A DNA stretch of 64,000 bases from Janibacter anophelis NBRC 107843 (lineage in GTDB: Bacteria; Actinomycetota; Actinomycetes; Actinomycetales; Dermatophilaceae): the NCBI RefSeq assembly GCF_001570945.1, contig NZ_BCSQ01000008.1:1-64000 (forward strand), written 5' to 3'. The notes beneath the pieces were generated by a model that did not search any database, was not told where the DNA came from, and was given only the letters and a program-made list of their open reading frames with translations. This document shows, in pieces, positions 8,599 to 18,792 of this stretch. Position numbers and translations under genes: made by a program. The first letter of the stretch is position 1; each line of letters begins with the position of its first letter.

Positions 8599-9020
8599 GC
8601 GCCCCCGACCGTGCCGACGCCGCCGTCTTCCGCCCCCGGCGGGGGAGGGTGGTCTCCACGGTCATCGGTGCCGCGATCCTCGTCGGGTCGATCGTGCTGG
8701 CGATCGCGCTGCCCGAGCGCTTCGAGATCATGGACCGGCTCACGTGTGCGGGCATCGGCGTCGCGGTCGCGGTCTTCATGTCCCGGTACGCGACCATCCA
8801 CGCCGCGCCGAGGGCCGACGGGCTGTGGGTGCGCAACCTCGGCCCGGGCGAGCTCGTCCCGTGGGAGGAGATGACCGCGCTGCGCTTCTCCCAAGGGATG
8901 CCGTGGCCGCGCATCGACCTCGCCGACGGCATGGACGTGGCGGTCATGGCGATCCAGCGCTCGGACGGGCCGCGGTCTCTCGAGGAGGCGCAGCGGCTCG
9001 CCGACCTCATCGGTCGGTAG
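8595..9020 (+). CDS. Small membrane protein with bacterial PH-like domain
   Basis: The 141-aa protein has two hydrophobic segments near residues 16-37 and 45-63. A soluble beta-rich domain follows (DGLWVRNLGPGELVPWEEM...MPWPRIDLADGMDVAVMAI), typical of the short PH-domain proteins often encoded beside actinobacterial hisG. The role is unknown; a link to histidine metabolism is only positional. GTG 8595 overlaps the hisG stop (GTGA), so it is co-translated with hisG. Confidence 0.75.
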   Translation: MSAPDRADAAVFRPRRGRVVSTVIGAAILVGSIVLAIALPERFEIMDRLTCAGIGVAVAVFMSRYATIHAAPRADGLWVRNLGPGELVPWEEMTALRFSQGMPWPRIDLADGMDVAVMAIQRSDGPRSLEEAQRLADLIGR

Positions 9021-9043
9021 GCCGGGACGCCTCCCCGGATCTC

Positions 9044-9601
9044 TCAGGCCGGGCCCTCCGCCTCGGCCATCCCGAAGGTCAGGTGTGCCCGCTCACGGGT
9101 GCGGTCCGCGGCGAAGACCGCGGCCTCCTGCTCGGCCCACATCTCCCAGTGCTCCTCGAAGACGGCCCCGTCGCGCGCGATCGCGCGCTGCCGGCGCAGG
9201 TCGGCCGGGCCGTCGAGCCAGACCCGGGTGCCCGCAAGCCCGCCCGCCTGCCCGGCCGTCGCGCCGCACCCCTCGACGACGAGCCGGTCGTCGACCGCCA
9301 GGGGCAGGACCGGGCCGGGGCGCTCCGCCAGCCAGTCCCACGTCGGGACGGCCGGTTGGTCGCCACGCGCGAGTGGGTGCAGGACGTGCTCGAGCAAGAG
9401 CCCCGGGGCCGCCGCGAGCCCGGACCAGCCGGGGTAGATCGAGTCCATGGACACCAGGGGCGAGTCCCAGGCGTGCGCGACCTCGCGGGCCAGTGACGTC
9501 TTGCCCGACCCACTCCGCCCGTCGATGGCGATGACCCGCACGCTGCCGCACGACGGCGGCGCCGTGGCGGCGTGGGCGAGGACCTGCTCGAGGGGCGACA
9601 T
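9044..9601 (-). CDS. Uridine kinase-like P-loop NTPase
   Basis: This 185-aa protein has a Walker A motif GRSGSGKT near residue 28, a Walker B/substrate segment SPLVSMDSIYPGW, and a later VVEGCGA strand, as in uridine kinase and related nucleoside/phosphoribulokinase-like enzymes. Which nucleoside or other substrate it phosphorylates is not evident. The ATG at 9601 lies 8 nt after a TACGCT box on this strand, again a leaderless arrangement. It is transcribed away from hisF and converges with the PH-domain gene. Confidence 0.75.
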   Translation of the reverse strand: MSPLEQVLAHAATAPPSCGSVRVIAIDGRSGSGKTSLAREVAHAWDSPLVSMDSIYPGWSGLAAAPGLLLEHVLHPLARGDQPAVPTWDWLAERPGPVLPLAVDDRLVVEGCGATAGQAGGLAGTRVWLDGPADLRRQRAIARDGAVFEEHWEMWAEQEAAVFAADRTRERAHLTFGMAEAEGPA

Positions 9602-9609
9602 CGCGCCGA

Positions 9610-9615
9610 AGCGTA
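9610..9615 (-). promoter_or_regulatory. -10 box (TACGCT) for the uridine kinase-like gene
   Basis: Read on the minus strand, TACGCT ends 8 nt before the ATG at 9601. It lies back to back with the hisF box, making a compact divergent promoter. Confidence 0.4.
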
Positions 9616-9628
9616 ACCGGCGGCTGGG

Positions 9629-9634
9629 TAGGCT
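9629..9634 (+). promoter_or_regulatory. -10 box (TAGGCT) for leaderless hisF
   Basis: TAGGCT ends 6 nt before GTG 9641; no Shine-Dalgarno is visible. Confidence 0.45.
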
Positions 9635-9640
9635 GCCCGC

Positions 9641-10429
9641 GTGTCTCTCGCCGTGCGTGTCATCCCCTGCCTCGACGTCGACGCCGGACGGGTCGTCAAG
9701 GGCGTCAACTTCGAGAACCTGCGCGACGCCGGTGACCCGGTCGAGCTCGCCCGCCGGTACGGGCGCGAGGGCGCCGACGAGCTGACCTTCCTCGACGTCA
9801 CCGCGAGCAGCTCCGACCGGGCGACGACCTATGACGTCGTGACCCGCACCGCCGAGCAGGTCTTCATCCCGCTCACCGTCGGCGGGGGAGTGCGCAGCGT
9901 CGACGACGTCGACCGGTTGCTGCGGTGCGGCGCCGACAAGGTCGGCGTCAACACCGCGGCGATCAACCGTCCCGAGCTCATCAGCGAGGTCGCGGACCGC
10001 TTCGGGGCGCAGGTCCTCGTGCTGTCCGCGGACGTGCGCCGGCGCACGGGCGAGGACGGGAGCCCTACGGGAGGCTTCGAGGTGACGACGCACGGCGGTC
10101 GCACCCGCACGGGCATCGACGCGATCGAGTGGTGTGCCCGGGCCGCCGAGCTGGGCGCCGGGGAGATCCTGCTCAACTCGATGGACGCCGACGGGACCAA
10201 GGCCGGCTTCGACCTCGAGCTCATCCGGGCGGTGCGCGCCGAGGTGAGCATCCCGGTCATCGCCAGCGGTGGGGCCGGCGCCGCCGCCCACATGCCCCCG
10301 GCCGTGGAGGCCGGAGCCGACGCCGTGCTGGCGGCGAGCATCTTCCACTTCGGTGAGGTCTCGATCGGCGAGGTCAAGGATGCGCTCGACGGTGCCGGGC
10401 TGCCCGTCCGGCGCGGTCGCGCCGACTGA
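9641..10429 (+). CDS. hisF: Imidazole glycerol phosphate synthase subunit HisF
   Basis: HisF is the cyclase half of IGP synthase and uses ammonia from HisH to make IGP and AICAR. The (beta/alpha)8 barrel motifs are complete: [19 protein letters not shown] with the catalytic Asp, [36 protein letters not shown] with the second catalytic Asp, and ASGGAG. It is 262 aa. No hisH or hisA is in the window, so the pathway is scattered. A weak 6-bp hairpin (10444-10460) follows. Confidence 0.95.
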   Translation: MSLAVRVIPCLDVDAGRVVKGVNFENLRDAGDPVELARRYGREGADELTFLDVTASSSDRATTYDVVTRTAEQVFIPLTVGGGVRSVDDVDRLLRCGADKVGVNTAAINRPELISEVADRFGAQVLVLSADVRRRTGEDGSPTGGFEVTTHGGRTRTGIDAIEWCARAAELGAGEILLNSMDADGTKAGFDLELIRAVRAEVSIPVIASGGAGAAAHMPPAVEAGADAVLAASIFHFGEVSIGEVKDALDGAGLPVRRGRAD

Positions 10430-10443
10430 GGCCACTCGCCCGG

Positions 10444-10460
10444 CACCTCATCCCGAGGTG
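10444..10460 (+). terminator. Short hairpin between hisF and a convergent gene
   Basis: CACCTC-ATCCC-GAGGTG forms a 6-bp stem in the 68-bp convergent gap, without a T-tract. It may act weakly in both directions. Confidence 0.3.
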
Positions 10461-10497
10461 TCCCCGGTGACCGGACGAGCAGCCGGCGAAGGGGGAG

Positions 10498-11136
10498 TCA
10501 GAGCCCGTAGGCGGTGGTGCGCACGGTCTCCACGGCGTCGGGAGGACCGATGAGCTCGACCTCGGCCACGGCCTGACGACCGAACCCGAAGAGCAGGATC
10601 TCGCCCGGACGGCCGTGGATCTCCACGACCGGACCCTTGCCGGAGGAGACGCGCGTGCGCCGCTTGGCGGTGACGAGCTCGATGTCCGCGTCGGCCACGC
10701 GGCGGAAGAGGAGCTTGGCCATGACGGCCAGGCGGTCACCCAGCGCGGAGATCATCGCCGGGTCGAGGGATCGGCGCGGTGCGCCGAGCCCGGCACGCAG
10801 CACGTCCTCGTGGTGGACGAACATCTCGACGAGGTTGGTCTGCTCGTCGACGAAGGGCACGGATGCCGGGTGCCACCGGGCAGGACCCCGGCGCAGCCGC
10901 TCCACGAGCGTCTCGAAGTCGTTGTCCTCCAGCAGCCCGGCCATCGCCTTCTCGGTGCGTCCTGCCAGCTTCGGGGTGAGGATGCCGGCCGCCCGGTCGG
11001 GGCGCCCCTCCCGCACGATGAGGTGGGCCAGCAGCTGGGCCGTCGTCCAGTCGCCGCAGAGGGTCGGTGCATCCGGTCCCACCTGCAGGAAGGTGTCGCA
11101 CAGCGAGGCTCGCTCGGCGCGGGCGTGGCGGATCAT
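10498..11136 (-). CDS. TIGR03085-type metal-binding (maleylpyruvate isomerase-like) protein
   Basis: The 212-aa protein resembles the DinB/mycothiol-dependent maleylpyruvate isomerase fold: an N-terminal helical bundle ([38 protein letters not shown]) with a conserved W and H, and a second metal-ligand helix containing [12 protein letters not shown]. Proteins of this group sit near hisF/hisI in many actinobacteria; the reaction is unknown. ATG 11136 is preceded by GGAGG five bases upstream. It is divergent from hisI. Confidence 0.75.
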   Translation of the reverse strand: MIRHARAERASLCDTFLQVGPDAPTLCGDWTTAQLLAHLIVREGRPDRAAGILTPKLAGRTEKAMAGLLEDNDFETLVERLRRGPARWHPASVPFVDEQTNLVEMFVHHEDVLRAGLGAPRRSLDPAMISALGDRLAVMAKLLFRRVADADIELVTAKRRTRVSSGKGPVVEIHGRPGEILLFGFGRQAVAEVELIGPPDAVETVRTTAYGL

Positions 11137-11277
11137 GGGGCCTCCGGGGCGGTGGGCGGAATCGTGCGTATGACGCGCCAGCGTAACCCCGGGCACGCCG
11201 GTCGGCGATGTGGCGTAGCGCGGTCGCACCGTGGGCGGTGCGTCGGCCGGGGCCGCCCGGGTGCCAGAATGCGAAGG

Positions 11278-11652
11278 GTGTCCACCCCTTCGTCCTCGCC
11301 CCTGCCCGACGACCTCGCCGCCCGGCTGCGCCGCGACCCGGCGGGCCTGGTCGCCGCGATCGTCCAGCAGCACGACACCGGTGAGGTGCTCATGCTCGGC
11401 TGGATGGACGACGAGGCGCTGCACCGCACGCTGACGTCAGGCCGGGTGACCTTCTGGTCCCGCAGCCGGCAGGAGTACTGGCGCAAGGGGGACACGTCCG
11501 GCCACGTGCAGCACGTGCGCTCCGTCGCCGTGGACTGCGACGGTGACGCACTGCTCGTGCGGGTCGACCAGGTCGGCGCGGCGTGCCACACCGGGGACCA
11601 CACGTGCTTCGACGCCGGTGACCTCGGGGCGGTCGTGGGGGAGACCCGATGA
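11278..11652 (+). CDS. hisI: Phosphoribosyl-AMP cyclohydrolase
   Basis: HisI opens the purine ring of phosphoribosyl-AMP, the third histidine step. Zinc and magnesium ligands are visible in [11 protein letters not shown] and [11 protein letters not shown], and [15 protein letters not shown] and [18 protein letters not shown] are signature blocks. It is about 124 aa and monofunctional. GTG 11278 lies 7 nt after CAGAAT, a weak -10 box; an in-frame ATG at 11269 would add three residues. Its stop overlaps the trpE ATG, coupling histidine and tryptophan genes. Confidence 0.93.
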   Translation: MSTPSSSPLPDDLAARLRRDPAGLVAAIVQQHDTGEVLMLGWMDDEALHRTLTSGRVTFWSRSRQEYWRKGDTSGHVQHVRSVAVDCDGDALLVRVDQVGAACHTGDHTCFDAGDLGAVVGETR

Positions 11653-13217
11653 CGGCGCCGGCGGCGGTGCCGGACCTGACCCCCGGCCGCACGTGGCCGG
11701 AGCTCGACACCTTCCAGGTGCTCGCCCGTGACCGCCGCGTCGTGCCCGTCGTGCGGCGCCTGGTCGCCGACGGCGAGACCCCGGTGGGCGTCTACCGCAA
11801 GCTGGCCGGGGACGCTCCCGGCACCTTCCTGCTCGAGTCCGCCGAGCACGGCGGCGTCTGGTCGCGCTGGTCGATCATCGGCGCGCAGAGCCGGGCCACG
11901 CTCACCGAGCAGGACGGGCAGGCGCACTGGATCGGGCAGCCGCCGGTGGGTGTCCCGACCGACGGCGACCCCACGGCGGCGCTGCGGGCGACCCTCGAGG
12001 CGCTCTCGACCGAGCCCATCGACGGACTGCCGCCGCTCACGGGCGGCATGGTCGGCGCGATCACCTACGACGCCGTGCGCCGCTGGGAAAAGGTCCCGAG
12101 CGTCCTGCCGGACGTCCTCGGTGTCCCGGAGATCGGGATGGTGCTCGCCACCGACGTCGCGGTCCTCGACCACAGCGACGGGTCCCTGCTGCTCGTCGCC
12201 AACGCGATCAACTACGACGACACCGACGAGCGGGTCGAGGAGGCCTGGCAGGACGCCGTCGCGCGGCTGGACGCCATGGCCGAACGCCTCGCCGCGCCCG
12301 CGCCGAGCACGGTCGCGACCGTCGACCCCGAGGTGGCGGCAGCCGCGCGAGCCGACGTGACCAGCGACGTGACCGTGGAGCGCTTCGAGGAGATCGTCGA
12401 GCAGGCGAAGGAGGACATCCGCGCCGGTGAGGTCTTCCAGGTCGTGCTCTCCCAGCGCTTCTCGACGCCCTGCCCCGTCGATGCCCTCGAGGTCTACCGG
12501 GCCCTGCGCCGCAGCAACCCCAGCCCGTACATGTACTTCGTCCGGCTGCCGCACCCCGACGGGTCGGTGTACGAGGTCGTCGGCTCCTCGCCGGAGGCGC
12601 TGGTCAAGGTGACCGGCCGCCGAGCCATCACCCACCCGATCGCCGGCACGCGACCGCGCGGCAAGACGCCCGAGCAGGACCTGCAGCTCGAGGAGGACCT
12701 CATCGGCGACCCCAAGGAGCGCGCCGAGCACCTCATGCTCGTCGACCTGGGCCGCAACGACCTCCAGCGGGTCTGCACCGCCGGCACCGTGGACTGCGTC
12801 GAGTTCATGAACCTGCGGCGCTACAGCCACGTCATCCACCTCGAGTCGACGGTCGTCGGCGAGATGGCGAAGGGGGCCGACGCGTTCGACGTGCTCGTCG
12901 CCACCTTCCCCGCCGGGACCCTCTCCGGGGCACCGAAGCCCCGGGCCCTGCAGCTCATCGAGCAGTACGAGCGCAGCCGGCGCGGCGTGTACGGCGGCGT
13001 CGTCGGCTATCTCGACTTCCACGGGGACATGGACATGGCGATCGCCATCCGCACCGCACTCGTCAAGGACGGTGTCGCCCACGTGCAGGCCGGCGCAGGC
13101 ATCGTCGCCGACTCCGTGCCGAGCCTCGAGCAGGAGGAGACGGTGCACAAGGCCGGCAGCGCCCTCGCGGCCGTCGCGGCCGCGCGGGCCGTCCGACCCG
13201 TCGGTGGTGCGCGATGA
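11649..13217 (+). CDS. trpE: Anthranilate synthase component I
   Basis: TrpE converts chorismate and ammonia (from TrpG, not in this window) to anthranilate. The feedback-site motif LLES appears in [15 protein letters not shown] near residue 60. The catalytic domain has [39 protein letters not shown] and [17 protein letters not shown]. It is 522 aa, full length. ATG 11649 overlaps the hisI stop, so a classical trp leader attenuator directly upstream is excluded. The ATGA at its end couples it to the next gene. Confidence 0.96.
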   Translation: MTAPAAVPDLTPGRTWPELDTFQVLARDRRVVPVVRRLVADGETPVGVYRKLAGDAPGTFLLESAEHGGVWSRWSIIGAQSRATLTEQDGQAHWIGQPPVGVPTDGDPTAALRATLEALSTEPIDGLPPLTGGMVGAITYDAVRRWEKVPSVLPDVLGVPEIGMVLATDVAVLDHSDGSLLLVANAINYDDTDERVEEAWQDAVARLDAMAERLAAPAPSTVATVDPEVAAAARADVTSDVTVERFEEIVEQAKEDIRAGEVFQVVLSQRFSTPCPVDALEVYRALRRSNPSPYMYFVRLPHPDGSVYEVVGSSPEALVKVTGRRAITHPIAGTRPRGKTPEQDLQLEEDLIGDPKERAEHLMLVDLGRNDLQRVCTAGTVDCVEFMNLRRYSHVIHLESTVVGEMAKGADAFDVLVATFPAGTLSGAPKPRALQLIEQYERSRRGVYGGVVGYLDFHGDMDMAIAIRTALVKDGVAHVQAGAGIVADSVPSLEQEETVHKAGSALAAVAAARAVRPVGGAR

Positions 13218-13804
13218 GGGTGCTCGGACGCAAGGTCGTCGTCGTCCTGCTCGCGATCCTCGCGGGCATCATCATGCTCGCCGCCGGCCGCGCGGAGTGG
13301 ATCACCGGCACGGTCAACGACGTGGCCGGACCCGTGCGCACCGCCGCGGTGGGCACGGAGGCCGCTCCGGGGTTGGCCGGTCTCGCCCTGGTGGCGATGG
13401 CCGCGGCGATCGCGGCCACCACCTCGGGGCGGATCGCCCGGTGGATCTGCCTCACGGTGCTCGGCCTCGTGGCCGCCGGCGTCGCGGCCCTGTCCGTGCG
13501 CGCCATCGTCGATGCGCCCCAGGTGCTCGGGTCCGTCGCAGCGACGCACTCCGGCGGAACGGCGACCCTCGAGGCCACCGGGTCCGCGACCATCTGGCCG
13601 TGGGTCGCCATCGCGGCCTGCCTCGTGCTGCTCGTGGCGCTCGTCGGCGGCATCATCGGGGGCCGTGGCTGGGGAGGCCTCGGCCGCAAGTACGAGCGAC
13701 CCGGCGGCGACCCCGAGGCCGGGTCGGTGAGCGGGTCCCGGGGTGAGCGGGTCGACTCCGACTGGGACCGGGTCACGCTCGGGGACGACCCGAGCGTCGA
13801 CTAG
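13214..13804 (+). CDS. Trp biosynthesis-associated membrane protein (TIGR02234)
   Basis: The 196-aa protein has four predicted membrane helices (around residues 7-25, 48-68, 76-97 and 131-155) and a hydrophilic C-terminal tail. It matches the actinobacterial family found between trpE and trpC (for example Rv1610 in M. tuberculosis), whose function is unknown. The start overlaps the trpE stop. It could act in transport or sensing of tryptophan pathway compounds, but this is only contextual. Confidence 0.85.
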   Translation: MRVLGRKVVVVLLAILAGIIMLAAGRAEWITGTVNDVAGPVRTAAVGTEAAPGLAGLALVAMAAAIAATTSGRIARWICLTVLGLVAAGVAALSVRAIVDAPQVLGSVAATHSGGTATLEATGSATIWPWVAIAACLVLLVALVGGIIGGRGWGGLGRKYERPGGDPEAGSVSGSRGERVDSDWDRVTLGDDPSVD

Positions 13805-13807
13805 CCT
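13802..13807 (+). promoter_or_regulatory. -10 box (TAGCCT) internal promoter before trpC
   Basis: TAGCCT overlaps the end of the membrane-protein gene and ends 6 nt before ATG 13814. It would give trpC-trpB-trpA an internal leaderless promoter. Confidence 0.4.
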
Positions 13808-13813
13808 GTGGCC

Positions 13814-14605
13814 ATGCCAAGCGTCCTCGACCAGATCATCGACGGAGTCCGTGAGGACCTCGCCGGACGCGAGGCCATCACCTCGCTCGAGCGGCTCCAG
13901 CGCCGGTGCGACGGGATGCCCGCGCCCCGCGACGCGGAGGCCGTCCTCCGTCGCCCCGGCCTGTCGGTCATCGCCGAGGTCAAGCGCACGAGCCCCAGCA
14001 AGGGCGCGCTCGCCGAGATCCCCGACCCCGCCGCGCTCGCGGCCGCCTACGCCGAGGGCGGCGCCAGCGCGATCTCCGTGCTCACCGAGCAGCGCCGCTT
14101 CGACGGCAGCCTCGACGACCTCGACGCCGTGCGTGCAGCAGTCGACCTCCCGGTGCTGCGCAAGGACTTCATGGTGAGCGAGTACCAGGTGTGGGAGGCG
14201 CGCGCTCACGGCGCCGACATCATCCTGCTCATCGTCGCCGCCCTCGACGACCGCCGGCTGGCCGACCTCATGGCCCTCGCCGGCTCGCTCGGCCTCACCT
14301 GCCTCGTCGAGGTCCACGACGAGGCCGAGACCACTCGCGCGGTCGACCTGGGCGCGACGGTCATCGGCGTCAACAACCGCAACCTGCGCACGCTCGACGT
14401 CGACATCGACACTTTTGCCCGGCTCGCTCCGCTCATCCCGCCGGAGTGCGTGCGGGTCGCCGAGTCCGGCGTGCGCGGCCCCGACGAGGCGGCCCTCTTC
14501 ACCCGGGCCGGAGCCGACGCGATCCTCGTCGGTGAGGCACTCGTCGTCGGCGGGGACCCCGCGGCCGGCGTCCGCTCGATGATCGAGGCGGCGAGCCGGG
14601 CATGA
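13814..14605 (+). CDS. trpC: Indole-3-glycerol-phosphate synthase
   Basis: TrpC closes the indole ring from CdRP. Barrel motifs are present: [18 protein letters not shown] with the catalytic Glu and Lys, [12 protein letters not shown] with the catalytic Lys, [13 protein letters not shown] and VAESGVRG. It is 263 aa and monofunctional; no trpF domain is attached, so phosphoribosylanthranilate isomerase is presumably supplied by a bifunctional HisA/PriA-type isomerase elsewhere, as in most actinobacteria. An alternative GTG start lies at 13808. ATGA links it to trpB. Confidence 0.95.
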   Translation: MPSVLDQIIDGVREDLAGREAITSLERLQRRCDGMPAPRDAEAVLRRPGLSVIAEVKRTSPSKGALAEIPDPAALAAAYAEGGASAISVLTEQRRFDGSLDDLDAVRAAVDLPVLRKDFMVSEYQVWEARAHGADIILLIVAALDDRRLADLMALAGSLGLTCLVEVHDEAETTRAVDLGATVIGVNNRNLRTLDVDIDTFARLAPLIPPECVRVAESGVRGPDEAALFTRAGADAILVGEALVVGGDPAAGVRSMIEAASRA

Positions 14606-15846
14606 GCGACGAGGACCTCACGACCGACCGTGACGACGACGCCACACCGCCCACCCCGGGCCGGTTCGGCGCCTTCGGTGGGCGGTACGTGCCCGAGGCG
14701 CTCGTGCCGGCGCTCGAGGAGCTCGACGAGGCCCGGCAGAAGGCGCTCGTCGACCCGGAGTTCATCGACGAGCTCGCCGCGCTGCACCGCACGTACACGG
14801 GCCGCCCGAGCATCATCACCGAGGTGCCCCGGTTCGCCGAGCACGCCGGCGGCGCCCGGATCATCCTCAAGCGCGAGGACCTCAACCACACGGGCAGCCA
14901 CAAGATCAACAACGTGCTCGCGCAGGCCCTGCTCACCAAGCGGATGGGCAAGAGCCGGGTCATCGCCGAGACGGGTGCCGGCCAGCACGGCGTGGCCACG
15001 GCCACCGCGGCCGCGCTCATGGGGCTGGAGTGCACCGTCTACATGGGGCGGGTCGACACCGAGCGCCAGGCCCTCAACGTCGCCCGGATGAAGATCCTCG
15101 GTGCCGAGGTCGTCGCGGTCGAGCACGGCAGCGCGACCCTCAAGGACGCCATCAACGAGGCCATGCGCGACTGGGTGACCAATGTCGAGCACACGCACTA
15201 CGTGCTCGGCACGGTGACCGGGCCGCACCCCTTCCCGGAGATGGTCCGTGACTTCCACAAGATCATCGGCGAGGAGGCCCGCGCCCAGGTCCTCGAGCTG
15301 ACCGGACGCCTGCCCGATGCCGTCATCGCCTGCGTCGGTGGTGGGTCCAATGCCATGGGCATCTTCCACCGCTTCGTCCCCGACACCGGCGTCCGGCTGA
15401 TCGGCGTCGAGGCCGGCGGCGAAGGGGTCGAGACCGGTCGTCACGCCGCGCGCTTTGCCACGGCCGAGCCGGGCGTGCTCCACGGCGCGATGAGCTACCT
15501 CATGCAAGACGACCAGGGCCAGACCCTCGAGACGCACTCGATCTCTGCGGGTCTGGACTACCCGAGCGTCGGTCCCGAGCACTCGTACCTGCGCGACACC
15601 GGGCGGGCGGAGTACCGCTACGCCACCGACGAGCAGGTCATGCACGCCTTCCAGCTGCTCTGCCGCACCGAGGGGATCATCCCCGCGCTGGAGTCCTCGC
15701 ACGCCCTGGCCGCCGCGCTGGACGTGGGCCGCGAGGTCGGGCCCGACGGGCTCGTCCTGGTCAACCTCTCCGGGCGCGGCGACAAGGACATGCACACGGC
15801 CGCCGCGTGGTTCGGTCTGGTCGACGACGAGGACGGTCAGGCATGA
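14602..15846 (+). CDS. trpB: Tryptophan synthase beta chain
   Basis: TrpB condenses indole with serine using PLP. The PLP lysine lies in [15 protein letters not shown], the glutamate in [12 protein letters not shown], and the phosphate-binding loop in VGGGSNAMG. The protein is 414 aa, the TrpB1 type that partners TrpA. A Ser/Asp/Thr-rich 20-residue N-terminal extension precedes the family start at [13 protein letters not shown]. It overlaps trpC and trpA by 4 bp each. Confidence 0.96.
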   Translation: MSDEDLTTDRDDDATPPTPGRFGAFGGRYVPEALVPALEELDEARQKALVDPEFIDELAALHRTYTGRPSIITEVPRFAEHAGGARIILKREDLNHTGSHKINNVLAQALLTKRMGKSRVIAETGAGQHGVATATAAALMGLECTVYMGRVDTERQALNVARMKILGAEVVAVEHGSATLKDAINEAMRDWVTNVEHTHYVLGTVTGPHPFPEMVRDFHKIIGEEARAQVLELTGRLPDAVIACVGGGSNAMGIFHRFVPDTGVRLIGVEAGGEGVETGRHAARFATAEPGVLHGAMSYLMQDDQGQTLETHSISAGLDYPSVGPEHSYLRDTGRAEYRYATDEQVMHAFQLLCRTEGIIPALESSHALAAALDVGREVGPDGLVLVNLSGRGDKDMHTAAAWFGLVDDEDGQA

Positions 15847-16640
15847 GCCGGTTGGACGAGGTCTTCGCCCGCTGCCGCGCCGAGGGGCGCGCCGCGCTCA
15901 TCGGCTACCTGCCCGTCGGGTTCCCCGACGTCGAGGGGTCGCTCGCGGCCATGACCGCGCTCGCCGAGGCGGGCGCCGACATCGTCGAGGTCGGCATGCC
16001 CTACAGCGACCCGGTGATGGACGGTCCCGTCATCCAGCGCGCCGCCACCGAGGCCCTGGCGAAGGGGGTGCACGTCGACGACGTCTTCCGCGCCACCGCA
16101 GCGGTCAGCGACGCGGGCGCGGTGCCCGTCGTCATGTCCTACTGGAACCTCGTGCTGCGTCGCGGTGTCGACCGGTACGCCGCCGACCTCGCCGCGGCGG
16201 GAGGCGCCGGGATGATCACGCCCGACCTCATCCCGGAGGAGGCGGGGGAGTGGCGCGAGGCGAGCGAGCGGCACGGTCTCGATCGGATCTTCCTCGTGGC
16301 CCCCAGCTCGACCCCGGAGCGCATCTCCGTCGTCACGCAGGCCTGCACCGGGTTCGTCTACACCGCCTCGACGATGGGCGTGACCGGCACGCGCGGCAGC
16401 GTGGGCAGCAGCGCGCCGGAGCTGGTCTCCCGGGTCCGCGAGGCCACCGACCTGCCCCTGTGCGTGGGGCTCGGTGTGAGCGATGGCGCCCAGGCCGCCG
16501 AGGTCGCGACCTTCGCCGACGGCGTCATCGTGGGCTCGGCCCTCGTGGCCACGCTCCTCGACCGGGGCCGCGACGAGGGTCTCACCGCGCTGCGTGAGCT
16601 CACCGCTGCGCTCGCGGAGGGCGTGCGGGGGAGGGCGTGA
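15843..16640 (+). CDS. trpA: Tryptophan synthase alpha chain
   Basis: TrpA cleaves indole-3-glycerol phosphate to indole, which is channelled to TrpB. Motifs are [18 protein letters not shown] with the catalytic acid, [11 protein letters not shown], and the phosphate loop [11 protein letters not shown]...GVIVGSALV. It is 265 aa. ATG 15843 overlaps the trpB stop; its TGA overlaps the GTG of the MauE-like gene, so the operon continues downstream. Confidence 0.95.
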   Translation: MSRLDEVFARCRAEGRAALIGYLPVGFPDVEGSLAAMTALAEAGADIVEVGMPYSDPVMDGPVIQRAATEALAKGVHVDDVFRATAAVSDAGAVPVVMSYWNLVLRRGVDRYAADLAAAGGAGMITPDLIPEEAGEWREASERHGLDRIFLVAPSSTPERISVVTQACTGFVYTASTMGVTGTRGSVGSSAPELVSRVREATDLPLCVGLGVSDGAQAAEVATFADGVIVGSALVATLLDRGRDEGLTALRELTAALAEGVRGRA

Positions 16641-17116
16641 GCCCGCGCGTGCGGGACCACGTCGGCCTGCTCGCCCGGCTCGTCCTGGGTGTCGTGCTCG
16701 TCGTCGCAGGAGCGCTCAAGATCGGCAATCCCCTCGGGGCAGCCCGGGCGGTCCAGGCCTACGAGGTCATGCCCTTCGAGGTCGCACGCTGGGTCGGCTA
16801 CGCCCTGCCGTGGATCGAGATCGTCGTCGGCGTGCTCCTGGTCCTCGGACTCTTCACCCGGACCTCGGCCCTGCTGGGCACCGTGCTCATGCTCGCCTTC
16901 GTCATCGGCATCGCCCAGGCCTGGGCCCGCGGGCTGACGATCGACTGCGGCTGCTTCGGTGGCGGCGGCCAGGTCGACGCCGACCAGACCCGGTACGGCA
17001 GCGAGATCCTGCGCGACCTCGGGCTGGCGCTGTGCGGCGCCTGGCTCGTCGCGCGCCCTTCGTCCACCCTCAGCCTCGACCGCGCCCTCTTCGGAGCCGA
17101 CAAGGAGCGTCCATGA
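16637..17116 (+). CDS. MauE/DoxX-family membrane redox protein
   Basis: The 159-aa protein has four membrane helices and the loop TIDCGCFGGGGQVD. The DCGCFG pattern is typical of the MauE/DoxX-like family, which supports disulfide exchange during maturation of exported proteins. It directly precedes and overlaps a DsbA-like gene, so the likely role is a quinone- or thiol-linked partner of that protein. GTG 16637 overlaps the trpA stop. Confidence 0.85.
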   Translation: MSPRVRDHVGLLARLVLGVVLVVAGALKIGNPLGAARAVQAYEVMPFEVARWVGYALPWIEIVVGVLLVLGLFTRTSALLGTVLMLAFVIGIAQAWARGLTIDCGCFGGGGQVDADQTRYGSEILRDLGLALCGAWLVARPSSTLSLDRALFGADKERP

Positions 17117-17907
17117 GCACCAACGACCGCAAGGCCAAGGCCCAGGCCGCCGCCAAGGGCGCGAAAGGCGGCGCCAACACCATCGTCGTCGCCGGCATCG
17201 TCGTCGTGCTGGCCATGGCCCTGATCATCGGTGGCGTCATCTGGGCCTCCCGCGACACCGGCAGCGCGGGTGGTGCCAGCCAGCTGCCCGACGGCGTGAC
17301 CAAGGGCGCCCCCCTCGAACCCTTCGCCGATGCGGAGCCCGCGGCCGACGCCCCCGTCGTCGACGTCTACGAGGACTTCCGGTGCCCCGTCTGCACGACC
17401 TTCGAGCAGACGATGGGCGACACGGTCGAGCAGCTGGCCAAGGACGGCAAGATCCGCCTGCGGGTGCACCTGAAGACGGTCATCGACAGCATGACCGGAG
17501 GCGAGTCCTCGGCCGTGGCCGGTTCCAGCGCGGTCTGCGCGGCCGACCAGGGCGTGTGGTCCGAGTACCACTCGGCCCTCTTCGCCCTCCAGCCCGCGAC
17601 CGAGACGCGGGACGGGTTCGCCGAGGAGGCCTACACGCAGGCGGCCAAGGACGCCGGCCTGTCCGGTGACGCGCTCGACGCCTGGCAGCAGTGCACCGAC
17701 GACGGGACCTATGTCGACTACGTCAAGAGCGTCGACGACGCGAGCACCAAGGACGGGATCAAGGGCACCCCGACCGTCGTGGTCGACGACACCCAGCTGA
17801 ACTGGGGCGGGCTGTTGAACCCCCAGACGCGAGAGGCCGACACCGCTCGGCTCGAGGAGATCCTCACCACGGGCGAGGTCCCCCAGGACCTGGTGTCGAC
17901 CCAGTGA
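17113..17907 (+). CDS. Membrane-anchored DsbA-like thiol oxidoreductase
   Basis: A single helix at about residues 24-45 anchors an external thioredoxin-fold domain. The active site is CPVC (C91 and C94) in YEDFRCPVCTTFEQ, with the cis-proline loop in KGTPTVVVDD. It is 264 aa. Such proteins form or isomerise disulfides in exported proteins. The preceding MauE-like gene and following lgt suggest an envelope-maturation segment attached to the trp operon, an arrangement seen in other actinobacteria. The stop overlaps the lgt start by one base. Confidence 0.88.
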   Translation: MSTNDRKAKAQAAAKGAKGGANTIVVAGIVVVLAMALIIGGVIWASRDTGSAGGASQLPDGVTKGAPLEPFADAEPAADAPVVDVYEDFRCPVCTTFEQTMGDTVEQLAKDGKIRLRVHLKTVIDSMTGGESSAVAGSSAVCAADQGVWSEYHSALFALQPATETRDGFAEEAYTQAAKDAGLSGDALDAWQQCTDDGTYVDYVKSVDDASTKDGIKGTPTVVVDDTQLNWGGLLNPQTREADTARLEEILTTGEVPQDLVSTQ

Positions 17908-18779
17908 TGCCGACCGTCCTCCCTTCGCCCACCGTCGGGGTCCTCGAGATCGGACCCCTGACGATCCACGCCTACGCCCTGTGCATCCTCGCGGGGATCT
18001 TCGTCGCCGTCTGGATGGGCGACCGGCGCCTGCGTGACCGCGGGGGAGACGAGGGGGTCGTGCTCGACGTGGCCATGTGGGCCGTGCCCTTCGGCATCGT
18101 CGGCGGCCGGCTCTACCACGTCATCACCACCCCCCAGCCGTACTTCGGCGAGGGCGGGTCGCCCATCGACGCCCTGAAGATCTGGCAGGGCGGTCTCGGG
18201 ATCTGGGGTGCGGTGGCCCTCGGCGCGCTCGGCGCGTGGATCGCCTGCCGGCGCTACGAGGTGTCCTTTCTCACCTTCGCCGACGCGGTCGTCCCGGGCA
18301 TCCTCGTCGCCCAGGCCATCGGGCGCTGGGGCAACTGGTTCAACAACGAGATCTACGGACCGGCCACCGACCTGCCGTGGGGCCTGGAGATCCACGAGTG
18401 GGACAGCGGTGCCGGTCGGGCCGCGGTCGACGCGGCCGGTGACCCGATCGTGCTCGGCACCTTCCACCCGACCTTCCTCTACGAGTCCCTCTTCCTCCTC
18501 GCGCTCGCGGTGCTGCTGCTCGTCCTCGACCGACGCGTGCGGTTCGCCCCGGGCCAGGTCATGGCGCTGTACATCGCGGGCTACCCCGTGGGGCGCATCG
18601 TCATCGAGTCGATCCGCACCGACGCGGCCAACACCATCCTCGGACTGCGCGTCAACATCTGGACAAGCGTCGTCGTCTTCGTCCTCGGTGTGGTTCTCTA
18701 CATCTCCCTGGGTCGCCGAGCGGCCCGGTCGAAGGAGACGTACGTCTCAGATGGTGAGAACTCAACTCTCACTAGGTAA
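17907..18779 (+). CDS. lgt: Prolipoprotein diacylglyceryl transferase
   Basis: Lgt transfers diacylglycerol to the lipobox cysteine of prolipoproteins at the membrane. The family signature AIGRWGNWFNNEIYG is intact, with seven or so membrane helices, and the opening IGPLTIHAYALCILAG and VGGRLYHVIT (catalytic His region) are standard. It is 290 aa. The last 15 codons contain a 14-bp palindrome and a small hairpin that may belong to gltB regulation. Confidence 0.95.
   Translation: MPTVLPSPTVGVLEIGPLTIHAYALCILAGIFVAVWMGDRRLRDRGGDEGVVLDVAMWAVPFGIVGGRLYHVITTPQPYFGEGGSPIDALKIWQGGLGIWGAVALGALGAWIACRRYEVSFLTFADAVVPGILVAQAIGRWGNWFNNEIYGPATDLPWGLEIHEWDSGAGRAAVDAAGDPIVLGTFHPTFLYESLFLLALAVLLLVLDRRVRFAPGQVMALYIAGYPVGRIVIESIRTDAANTILGLRVNIWTSVVVFVLGVVLYISLGRRAARSKETYVSDGENSTLTR
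18735..18748. promoter_or_regulatory. Perfect 14-bp palindrome upstream of gltB
   Basis: GAGACGTACGTCTC reads identically on both strands. It is inside the lgt 3' end and about 45 bp upstream of the gltB -10 box, followed by a 6-bp hairpin (GTGAGA/TCTCAC, 18754-18772). It could be an operator for a dimeric regulator, but no known consensus was recognised. Confidence 0.35.
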
Positions 18780-18792
18780 GACAGGGCGCTGT

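Noticed and set aside
11137-11277. trp leader-peptide attenuator
   Set aside because: trpE overlaps hisI, and no Trp-rich short ORF with terminator is seen upstream of hisI.
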